A DNA stretch of 64,000 bases from Alternaria dauci (Eukaryota; Ascomycota; Dothideomycetes; Pleosporales; Pleosporaceae): contig NC_091274.1 in assembly GCF_042100115.1 (NCBI RefSeq), forward strand, positions 3,286,001 to 3,350,000, read 5' to 3'. A program made the translations under genes and the position numbers. This document shows, one piece after another, positions 30,339-40,366 of the stretch. The notes below the pieces were generated by a model. The model had not been told where the DNA came from. It saw nothing but the letters and a program-made list of their open reading frames with translations, and searched no databases. Within the stretch, counting starts at the first letter, position 1. Every line of letters starts with the position of its first letter.

Positions 30339-30749
30339 GATATGGGGATCACCCGAGTGTATAGAAAGCGAGCAGAGGGAGAAGAGAGACAAGGAGCAGG
30401 GAAAGTAGGGAGAGACATGGGGATCACCCAAACGCAGTTCTGGCCGTCATCGTGAACTGAATCGAGCATAGAAGTTGATAGAACCAAACAAAAGAAAGCG
30501 AAAAGAGATATGGGGATCACCCAGCCGTAGGACTAACTGTAGTCGCGAAGGAGAGAGCCAAGACGTAGCCGGCTACACGCTGCGCATTGCTGTGGCCTTG
30601 ACGCTCGCTAGATCTCCCATTCACCTTGGCATGTCCTCGCTTATTTGTATGGCCGGTCCGATAGTTATCTTCCTATTGCCCAAAGGTCGACTGGCTGTCC
30701 ACTTCTGTCTCTTGGTACCAACTTGTAGAACTCGGGTGATCCCCATATC
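30339..30749. promoter_or_regulatory. Bidirectional promoter with four 16-mers (unit B)
   Basis: The same four 16-mer sites as unit A, at 30,339, 30,414 (the one-base variant), 30,507 and (inverted) 30,734. The spacing is unchanged. Confidence 0.6.
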
Positions 30750-31007
30750 CTCTTCGCGTCCCTATCGTTCTCCATCCAATCCTTCTTTTCACGTGTCTTT
30801 ATCTTGCTCCTCGCTTCCTCACGCACAACCCAAGGTGAGCAACGCAAAATTTGCTTGGCGTTAGCGTCTCTCGCGCTCGCGCTACCTAGTCCTGCACAAA
30901 TAACACTTTCCTCCACACCAACTACTTGACACCTTCCCCGAATTGCTTCTCTTGAAAGCAAACCACTCTCAACGTCGATATCTCTACCTACCCATTGACC
31001 CTTGTCG

Positions 31008-31067
31008 GTAAGTTGTTGTGGCCTCCTGTTCCGCTGATCGATTGCTAACGATGTGCTGTCCGTATAG
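31008..31067 (+). other. 5'-UTR intron of the UPF1-like gene (unit B)
   Basis: The same 60-nt GTAAGT...TGCTAAC...TATAG intron as in unit A. Confidence 0.7.
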
Positions 31068-31117
31068 AAACAAAGTCTCACCTACCGTTGAAACTCTGTT
31101 TTTGCATATCGTCCAGC

Positions 31118-34100
31118 ATGGCCGACCAGTCTGTCATGCACTACATGGTCAATGACCGGCCGACGTCGGCGCCGCATGATACAGAAGTCTACGACCAGGG
31201 CATTGCTGTCTTGGAGGCACCCGGCAAAGACTCTGTCCAGCTCGGAGGCCTTCCCGACGCCCCTGACCGAGAGAAGCACGCCTGCTTCACCTGCAAAGAA
31301 CCAGGCCACAGGGCCAAAGATTGCCCCAAGAAGCTCGAACAGCAAGCGTGTTCCAACTGCGGCGAGGTTGGCCATGTCTACCGCGACTGTCCCACGAACG
31401 AGTGCTTCAACTGCGGTGGTCACGGGCACCTCTCCAAGCAATGCCCTAGTGAGCCAGCAGCAGACCAGGGCCCTAGGTGCAACGGCTGTAACCGTCTCGG
31501 CCACGTTGCCTCGGATTGCTTCTATCCCCAGCCGATCAAAACCCGCAAGTTTCGTGCTCCTAAGGAGGACGCCTCCAAGGAGGACGTCTCCAAGGAGGAC
31601 GTCTCCAAGGATGGCAAAGACGAGCTTCCTCCTGCCCAAACCATGGCCCCACCACTGGATAAACCTAGCTTCACAACAAAGTTATTCACTCGGAAGATCC
31701 CTCACTATGTCTCCTCCGTTAGTGTAGAGATGGATATTTCCTATCCGAGCGACGACGCTAGTATCACCCTCCGTGGCCACGCTCATCGGGCAGCCTCCAT
31801 TACCCTGACAGCCCACAACATCGTCAACTGCACTGTACTTCCCATGAAGATCACCGATGAGTTCTTCACCTCAAGGGTTTCCCAAGAAGATGTTAAGCGA
31901 GCTGCTAGTAAGCTTGCACTCAGCGAACTAGGGATGCTCCTACACTTCCGCTTCGACCTCCAAACCGAACAACCTGACGGACAACCTCTGAACTCCCGCC
32001 CCCTCTACGGATTGGGGTTCTTCTCCCACCAGAACTTTGGGATCTTCGATGAAGTCATCCATCGTGCTCGCGATATCCTCGAGAATGGCGGCGAGGGCAC
32101 CGTGCTGCACTTCTTCACGGTCGCCACAGAGTCAGCACAAGAGCGCATGGATACCGTGTACAAAGAGATGCAAGCTCAATACAAGAACGACCCGATTCTG
32201 CTCTACTGGAAGGACTGTCGTGTCAACCCTCAGACTGGCATGGAGATCTCTGTCGACAAGCAGCCGAAAGGATTCAAGGTCCCTCCCCAGTGGGCATTCC
32301 AGAACAACACACAGTACGTCACCGTGCACTACCAGAACCTTGTCCACGAACTGCGCAAGGCCGCCAAGCAGAAGGGTTTCGAGATCACCGACACCAAGAT
32401 TATGAAGGTTCGCGGCGGCGGTGACCGGTTATACTACGCCGAGCTCAGGGTACCAGAGGGCGCCAGCTACCGCGAGGGCGCCTTCGTGGACATCCAGTTC
32501 AGTCCCTACCAGGAGCAAGCGGACACCTGGCGATTTGAGATCAAACCGTCCGCAGGCATCACGCCCGCTAGCTACATAGGCGGCTTTCTCTACCGCCCTC
32601 GCTTGGGTGCATCCTTCGCCGAGCAGCCCCTGTTCAAGGAGGGCGTTCACTACAGCTGTGCATTTAACTATCGTACTTTGCCTGAAGCTGAAGAGGCATT
32701 GCGTAAGCTTCGCGGCATCTACGTCTTTGCTCGCTTGAACCCTGCCACCGTGGGAATCAAGCGCCAGATCAACGCCCTTAACCATTACTTCCGAGGCGGC
32801 GATGCCTTTAGCGATGTCACTCAAATCCTCCACAACTCCTACCTTCGCTTCCCAGACGACAAGATCGTGGACTACTTCGCCGGCATGTTCGCGTATTTGG
32901 GAGACAACGGTGCTAAGGACAGCATCATGGAGCGTCTGAACCGCTCACTCCAACCCGACGTTTTGCAGAAGCTTCGCGCCCTTGCCGGTGGTGTAGCGCT
33001 CATCCAAGGTCCTGGTGGCGTTGGCAAGACACGCATCATCGAGGCTCTGGCTGTTGCGCACTACGAGGCTCAACAAACTGGCGTTATCCATGGCCTTGGT
33101 CGCCTTGCTGCTTTCTGGGTCACGTCGCCGTTGAACAAGCAGCTCGACGACGCTATGCTCAGGATCTACACGGCCTGCCTAGAGCGACGGAAGGAGCTCA
33201 AGGCCGCTGGCATCCAGGCACGTTTCCCTATCGTAATCCGACGCCATATGAAAGAGACGGAGACAGCGGTTGTTCGCAAGGAGTCCGAAGCTGCTCGCAA
33301 CGTCCTGCTAAAGAACGAGAAGCCGCCCTACTTTGAATACATCGAAGAAGAGCACTTCACCAAGGACCAGCTGAAAGAGCAGGCAGCGGCTTACCAGGAG
33401 AAGTCCAGTGAAGACAGGCGGACCATGGCGTTCCTTGACGCACTGACAGTGGACTCGCAATTCCGCATCCTTCTTGAGACGTCCGAGACAAAGTCGTCTT
33501 TCACCGACAAGCGACTTCAGTTGGAAATGCTGTCGGAGGGTGCGTGGGTTCTGCGCCTCGCCGGAGTGCCGGAGCGTAATGCCGATACGAACGAGTTAGT
33601 GGTACACGAAATCGCCCAACCAAAAAAGTACCGCGATTTCCGTTTTCAGCTCGACCTCTATGCTTCAGGCCAAGAATTCGACGCCGATGACATGCGCCGA
33701 CTGACTGCTCTCACCAACGAGATCATTAGGGACCTCGCTCAACTGGCCGTAGCCATTGGCATGACCTCCGACGTAATCTCGCAGCCGCGTACTCATACGC
33801 TCGAGCAGCCGTATGCCGTTCATCACGACGAGGCTGGCAAGTTAAGCGAGTCAAGCACGCTCGCTCCTCTCGTGTACACGCACGCCTATAATAACGAGGG
33901 CCCGCTGATGGTCGAGCGCAAGGCCATAACACCCCACCTGTTCTTCGGCGATATCCATCAGCCAAAGCCTTCTGCTGCCGGTGGTTCGGAGGAACGTCAC
34001 GTCTTCAGTGATTAGCAGGACCTACCTTTCTTCCATCGTGCGATGCTAGGCGGCTGTACCACTATTTACCTGCACACACAGTACCGCTTCAATTCCGACA

Positions 34101-35644
34101 TCAACGCTCTCACCAACCACATCCTTCCTCGTGGCCGTATGGAAGTGGCCCCCGGGGTAGATGACCGGGAAGAAAACATTCGCGCCATGGAGATCGCGAT
34201 GGAGCAGTTCAACATTTCCTCCGGCCATCGCGTCATCTTCGTCAGCGTCAAAGGTAGCCACGACATCGTCGGTGCCACCAAGTCTCGCTACAACAAGGAC
34301 TTCATTCCCTATACCCTCCGGGCCGTCTGCAAGATGATCGCTGGCGGGTTTTCTAGTAAGCAGGTCGCTATCATCACCCCGTATGTAGCGCAAGTTGCCG
34401 CTATCCGCTTCGTATTGGCTAGATTCATGGAGCACTTAGCCAATCAGGTTGACGAGGAGGAGCTGTTCAAACTTAGCGTCCAGCTGCGAGACGTCGAAGT
34501 CTTCACAGTCGACAAAATGCAGGGCGCCGAGAAGGAAGGTATTGTATTCGACACCACCAACGCTGGCGACCTCGGTTTCGTCAAGCATACCACACGAATG
34601 CTCCTAGCCGTTGGACGCGCGCGTTCCCTCCTCGTTATCGTTGGTAATCCTGTGAGCGTCCTCGCCGAATACACTGGTGCGACCGACAAGGACAAGCGGT
34701 ACGTCAAGCTCGCCTACTACAAGGTTTGGAAATGGTGCCTAGACCGAAAATCCGCCATCCAATTGCACGTTGATCCAGAATTAGCTCAAGGTTGGTGCGA
34801 GTTCAACCCCCCGTTCAATGTCGCCGAGCATATAGAGGCCTTCGCTGCGGGCTCTCAGGCCACTGAAGAGCCCATAAAGATGTTTCCCGATGCCAACTAC
34901 GGACCTCTCCCCACATTTTCCACAGCCTCCCCCGTCGACGGTGATAGAATTGATTTCTATTCCGGTGGAGATGACTGGAATCGGGATGACGCCAAGGACA
35001 AGCCAAATGATGATGGGGTTCCTTTCTATTCCGGTGGAGATGACTGGAATCGGGATGACGCCAAGGACAAGCCAAATGATGATGGGGTTCCTTTCTATTC
35101 CGGTGGAGATGACTGGAATCGGGATGACGCCAAGGACAAGCCAAATGATGATGGGGTTCCTTTCTATTCCGGTGGAGATGACTGGAATCGGGATGACGCC
35201 AAGGACAAGCCAAATGATGATGGGATTCCTTTCTATTCCGGTGGAGATGACTGGAATCGGGATGACGCCAAGGACAAGCCAGAGGGTGAGGATCACGCCG
35301 ACGATGGTGGAGACGAAGCCAAGGACAAGCCAGAGGGTGAGGATCACGCCGACGATGGTGGAGACGAAGCCAAGGACAAGCCAGAGGGTGAGGATCATGC
35401 CGACGATGGTGGAGACGAAGCCAAGGACAAGCCAGAGGGTGAGGATCATGCCGACGATGGTGGAGACGAAGCCAAGGACAAGCCAGAGGGTGAGGATCAC
35501 GCCGACGATGGTGGAGACGAAGCCAAGGACAAGCCAGAGGGTGAGGATCACGCTGACGATGATGAGGATCACGCCGGCAATGATGAGGGTCACGGTGGAG
35601 ATCAGTGCAGCAACGTAGCACACGACTGGAACCAGTACGATTGA
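31118..35644 (+). pseudogene. Zinc-knuckle UPF1-like helicase broken by a premature stop (unit B)
   Basis: Almost identical to the gene at 6043, but codon 966 is TAG (34,013-34,015) where unit A has CAG. The stop falls just after motif III (FGDIHQ), so the product would lack motifs IV-VI and the acidic tail. The remaining frame stays open to 35,644. Other differences are S-to-L (33,843), G-to-S (34,355), a silent change (34,783) and G-to-R (34,946), all transitions in CpA/TpG context. The tail has one more unit of each tandem repeat than unit A. The stop is most simply explained by RIP acting on the duplicated copy. Confidence 0.9.
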
Positions 35645-36197
35645 AAAGGTTCTAGAGACGCTGGAGGTGATTTGGAGATCAAGGAAGACAAGCCTCCCAG
35701 TAGGATAGTGTGGGACTAGGCTAATATCGATCTCTTCTTGTTCTTTGAAAGCCAGTACGTAGTAATGAAGAGAAGTAGTAGAGTAAGAGTTTATGCGCTT
35801 ACTCTATTCCTCTTAAAGTGATAATACACTGTATCAAAATAATAAACGTGCTGGTAAAAGACGCAAGCACAACACTGTTGAAAGACACTGTAATAAATCG
35901 CGGTAAAGGTGTGTTTCCTAAACACCTTGAGTTCACCGTATGCAGCTGTATATGTTTGACAATAGATGGGTTGGAAGTAAAGCCCTGAACTTCAAGCGGT
36001 TCTGGAGAGTTGCGGCTACGTTGGGGAGAAGAGGAGTTAAGGCAGAAGAGGATTTTGGAGGAGAAGTAATAATATACTGTATGTAGAACTTATACGGGTG
36101 TATAAAGCTGTAATATGTAGTATAGTAAGGTACAATAGGTGGTACAATAGTTGGTAATATGTACTATAGTATGTTGTATTATACATTACGATATATC
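35645..36197. other. Downstream spacer of unit B
   Basis: The same sequence as 10,450-11,007. No gene is seen. Confidence 0.7.
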
Positions 36198-36920
36198 ACG
36201 GTTGATGTTGCAGCAAGTTGAGGTTCATGTTGCAGCAAGTTGCGGTTGATGTTGCAGTAAGTTGCGGTTAATGTTGCAGCAAGTTGAGGTTCATGTTGCA
36301 GCAAGTTGCGGTTAATGTTGCAGCAAGTTGCGGTTGATGTTGCCGCAAGTTGAGGTTCATATTACAGCAAGTTGCGGTTAATGTTACAGCAAGTTGCAGT
36401 TAATGTTGCAGCAAGTTGAGGTTCATGTTGCAGCAAGTTGCGGTTGATGTTGCAGCAAGTTGAGGTTCATGTTGCAGCAAGTTGAGGTTCATGTTGCAGC
36501 AAGTTGCGGTTGATGTTGCCGCAAGTTGAGGTTCATGTTGCAGCAAGTTGCGGTTGATGTTGCAGCAAGTTGCGGTTGATGTTGCCGCAAGTTGAGGTTC
36601 ATGTTGCAGCAAGTTGAGGTTTATGTTGCAGCAAGTTGAGGTTCATGTTGCAGCAAGTTGAGGTTTATGTTGCAGCAAGTTGCGGTTGATGTTGCAGCAA
36701 GTTGAGGTTTATGTTGCAGCAAGTTGAGGTTCATGTTACAGTAAGTTGCGGTTAATATTGCAGTAAGTTGCGGTTGATGTTGCCGTAAGTTAAGGTTGAT
36801 GTTACAGTAAGTTAAGGTTCATGTTACAGCAAGTTACGGTTTATATTATAGTAAGTTAAGGTTTATATTATAGTAAGTTAAGGTTTATATTATAGTAAGT
36901 TAAGGTTTATATTATAGTAA
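36198..36920. repeat. 22-bp minisatellite (unit B)
   Basis: The shorter version (about 33 units) of the array at 11,008-12,010, with the same left-to-right loss of G and C. Only about four fully AT-converted units remain at the right end. Confidence 0.95.
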
Positions 36921-38351
36921 CTTTTAATAAATATTAAAGTTAGTATTACCTAATCTTTTAAAAATTTATATATCTATTAGTATAAATAGTTAGTAATCCT
37001 TTTACTATATCTTTAAAAAATATACTTTCTACTAAATATATTTATAATAATTAATTTTTTTCTTTCTTATTTATTATTTAATAATATTACTATAGAAGTA
37101 ATAAAACTAGACTACTTTTACTTTATAATAATAAAGTAATAAATAAAGAAAAAGTATAAAATAAAGCTAGTTAAATTAAATTTTATTTAAATAAGTAGAA
37201 TAATAAATACTAAAGTAAGAATAAAGTTATTAAGTATTTAATTAAGTAATAAGTAAAGATAGTTTAAAGCTATATTAACTAAATACTAGTTACTACTAAG
37301 TAAGACTTTCTTATATTATCTTTATAAAAGAAATTTATACTACTATATATAAAACTTAAATAAAGATTAAGAATTTATAAAGTTTTACTATAATTAAGAA
37401 ACCTTTTAAAAAAAGTTATTTATTTTACTTAACTAAGGGTAAGTATATAGTATATATTAATATATTAAATAAGATTTTTTTACTTTTTTATTTATCTATA
37501 TTCTTATATAAAGGTTTACTTAGATTTAATAACTTTTAACTACTTTATAAAAAGAAGAAAAGAGTATAACTTATATTTAAGATAAAGATATTTATAAAGT
37601 AAAAGAATAAAATATTTAATACTTTAAAATAAAAAATATTTTATAAAAATTTAGTATTTTTTCTTTAAGAAAAAAAAGTATAATAAAGTATTAGTAACTA
37701 CTAAGTATAGTTATTTAAAAAATAAGAAGTAGTTTTTTATAATTTATTATTTTATAATAACTAGTTACTTCTAATTAACTTACTATATAATAAGCTAAAG
37801 CCTAATTAGTTTATTCCTTAATAGGATCTTAGTTATATATATAAAGTATACTACTTATAGAATCTAAGTAGTAAGTAGTTTACTTAGATTCTATACTAGT
37901 AAACTAAATAAATAATACTCTAAGCTACTACTTCCTAAATAACTTTTAAACTATAGCTTTCCTTAACTTCTTTTCTTATTTAATAAAATAATAGTATACT
38001 TATATAATAGCTCCTTAAGTATAGCCTTTTATATACTACTTCTAACTATATAGCTATTTTTAATTAAGTAAACTAGTAGAAAGAAATAATTTTAAAAGTA
38101 GTATTTATTAAAAGTTAATAAAAGATTTAAGGTAAAAATAAATTTTTTTTTATTTTATTTAAAAAAAGAGTTTTTAAGTATTTTAAGTAATAGTTAGTAT
38201 AGTTTTTTAAATCCTTTATTACTAATAGTAAGATTTATTTCTAAAGTATATAGTTTTATTATTTATATTACTATATAGCTAATAATATTATAAGAATAAA
38301 ATAAATATAAACTTTACTACTATTTTACTTTAACTTTAATATAAATTAATC
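36921..38351. other. AT-rich RIP-like tract next to the telomere repeats
   Basis: The first 1.1 kb matches the AT-rich tail of unit A. From about 38,000 to 38,351 it is unique, equally AT-rich sequence. Stops in all frames; no gene. Confidence 0.75.
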
Positions 38352-39546
38352 TTAAAAGCCTTAAGTAACTAAGAAGCCCTAAGTAACTAAGAAGCCCTAA
38401 ATAACTAAGAAGCCTTAAGTAACTAAGAAGCCCTAAGTAACTAAGAAGCCCTAAGTAACTAAGAAGCCCTAAATAACTAAGAAGCCCTAAGTAACTAAGA
38501 AGCCCTAAATAACTAAGAAGCCCTAAATAACTAAGAAGCCCTAAGTAACTAAGAAGCCCTAAGTAACTAAGAAGCCCTAAGTAACTAAGAAGCCCTAAAT
38601 AACTAAGAAGCCCTAAATAACTAAGAAGCCCTAAATAACTAAGAAGCCCTAAATAACTAAGAAGCCCTAAATAACTAAGAAGCCCTAAGTAACTAAGAAG
38701 CCCTAAGTAACTAAGAAGCCCTAAGTAACTAAGAAGCCCTAAATAACTAAGAAGCCCTAAATAACTAAGAAGCCCTAAGTAACTAAGAAGCCCTAAGTAA
38801 CTAAGAAGCCCTAAATAACTAAGAAGCCCTAAATAACTAAGAAGCCCTAAGTAACTAAGAAGCCCTAAATAACTAAGAAGCCCTAAATAACTAAGAAGCC
38901 CTAAGTAACTAAGAAGCCCTAAGTAACTAAGAAGCCCTAAATAACTAAGAAGCCCTAAATAACTAAGAAGCCCTAAATAACTAAGAAGCCCTAAATAACT
39001 AAGAAGCCCTAAATAACTAAGAAGCCCTAAGTAACTAAGAAGCCCTAAGTAACTAAGAAGCCCTAAGTAACTAAGAAGCCCTAAGTAACTAAGAAGCCCT
39101 AAGTAACTAAGAAGCCCTAAGTAACTAAGAAGCCCTAAGTAACTAAGAAGCCCTAAGTAACTAAGAAGCCCTAAATAACTAAGAAGCCCTAAGTAACTAA
39201 GAAGCCCTAAGTAACTAAGAAGCCCTAAATAACTAAGAAGCCCTAAATAACTAAGAAGCCCTAAATAACTAAGAAGCCCTAAATAACTAAGAAGCCCTAA
39301 ATAACTAAGAAGCCCTAAATAACTAAGAAGCCCTAAATAACTAAGAAGCCCTAAATAACTAAGAAGCCTTAAGTAACTAAGAAGCCCTAAGTAACTAAGA
39401 AGCCCTAAGTAACTAAGAAGCCCTAAATAACTAAGAAGCCTTAAGTAACTAAGAAGCCCTAAGTAACTAAGAAGCCCTAAATAACTAAGAAGCCCTAAAT
39501 AACTAAGAAGCCCTAAGTAACTAAGAAGCCCTAAATAACTAAGAAG
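38352..39546. repeat. 18-bp telomere-associated tandem repeat
   Basis: About 66 units of CCCTAAGTAACTAAGAAG, with G/A variants (CCCTAAATAACTAAGAAG) and a few CCTTAA forms. Every unit contains CCCTAA, the complement of the telomere repeat, on the strand opposite to the TTAGGG array that follows. Confidence 0.97.
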
Positions 39547-39555
39547 CTGTAACCG

Positions 39556-39693
39556 TTAGGGTTAGGGTTAGGGTTAGGGTTAGGGTTAGGGTTAGGGTTA
39601 GGGTTAGGGTTAGGGTTAGGGTTAGGGTTAGGGTTAGGGTTAGGGTTAGGGTTAGGGTTAGGGTTAGGGTTAGGGTTAGGGTTAGGGTTAGGG
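39556..39693 (+). repeat. Telomere repeat array, (TTAGGG)23
   Basis: Twenty-three perfect TTAGGG units, preceded by the short joint CTGTAACCG. The G-rich strand runs 5' to 3' rightward, as expected for a right chromosome end. DNA to its right is therefore unexpected. Confidence 0.98.
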
Positions 39694-40020
39694 TTTTGGT
39701 TATTATATAGTTAGTATTTAATGGTTTATCATTGAAAACTATTTTGTTTATTTTTGAATATGTTTAACATAGAATATTATTATGAATTATTGGTATAAAT
39801 TATGGCAAGCTATAAAAGTAATAAGTTTAATTAAGAATATTGTACATCCTTAATACATTGCTATTAATTTTAATACTTATTATCGTTAAAATTAACCATA
39901 TTCCCTTTATGGACCAAACAGGTATATGATTACGATAAATAAGTTGAAAAAATAAGTGAATAAAACACTCCGCGAATTTTTTTTTCTTTTGCCTAAACAT
40001 ATAAGTAACCATAAGCAAAA
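39694..40020. other. Junction DNA between telomere and recognisable mtDNA
   Basis: AT-rich sequence with no gene, starting TTTTGGTTATTATATAG straight after the last GGG. Its composition fits mitochondrial spacer, but the first mitochondrial feature I can name is the tRNA fragment at about 40,028. The exact joint is taken as 39,694-39,697. Confidence 0.6.
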
Positions 40021-40027
40021 GAAAAAA

Positions 40028-40063
40028 TAAGGTAAAACGGATGCTCTACCAATTGAGCTAATT
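40028..40063 (-). pseudogene. Truncated tRNA (5' half, possibly tRNA-Val)
   Basis: On the minus strand a 5' acceptor-like AAATTAGCTC, a D-arm (GCTC-AATTGGTA-GAGC) and the start of an anticodon arm (TCCGTTTTACC) are clear. No anticodon 3' stem, T-arm or 3' acceptor follows. If TAC is the anticodon, it was a valine tRNA. It lies about 330 bp from the telomere joint. Confidence 0.5.
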
Positions 40064-40073
40064 TCTTTTTTTT

Positions 40074-40240
40074 TTTATGGGGGCTTTAAGCAAAAGTTTA
40101 TTTTACTCTTCTCCCCCTAATTGCTGTGTAAATATAAATATACAGTGCAATTTTCCAGTAAATATCCATTTATTTACTGGGATTTGTTATACTATTTGGT
40201 AAAGGTGTTACCTTTCATAACAAGTTAACGGTAGTCTAAC
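40074..40240. repeat. Structured repeat E, copy 1
   Basis: Begins with GGGGGCTTTAA, has a CTTCTCCCCC core, then two stem-loops: ATTGC...GCAAT and CCAGTAAAT...ATTTACTGG, and a TTTCATAACA box. Related copies are at 48,666-48,889 and 49,910-50,103. It lies just past the cob 3' end. Confidence 0.75.
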
Positions 40241-40319
40241 CGTTATTTTCTATTTAACTGTTAAGTTTTTCCAGCAAAAAAATAAAACTTTTGCAGGTTT
40301 CAGTCGTCTTGTAAGACTT

Positions 40320-40356
40320 ACTTTTTTTTAATATATCATGATATATTAAAAAAAGT
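40320..40356. repeat. Palindromic hairpin element H1
   Basis: ACTTTTTTT arms enclose the palindrome AATATATCATGATATATT and close with AAAAAAAGT. It lies between the cob stop and repeat E1. The core is the same as at 52,722-52,761. Confidence 0.85.
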
Positions 40357-40366
40357 TCGCCGGAAA

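Larger units (their letters stand above)
24776..38000. repeat. Subtelomeric unit B (telomere-proximal copy)
   Basis: The second copy of the helicase element, offset 25,075 bp from unit A through the coding region. The offset then shifts because the UPF1 tail repeats are longer and the 22-bp array is shorter. All five unique-sequence differences found in the helicase region are CpA-to-TpA on one strand or the other in this copy. It runs into the telomere-associated repeats. Confidence 0.95.

Noticed and set aside
38352..39546. CRISPR-like appearance of the 18-bp array
   Set aside because: Units are contiguous with no unique spacers, and the setting is a eukaryotic telomere.
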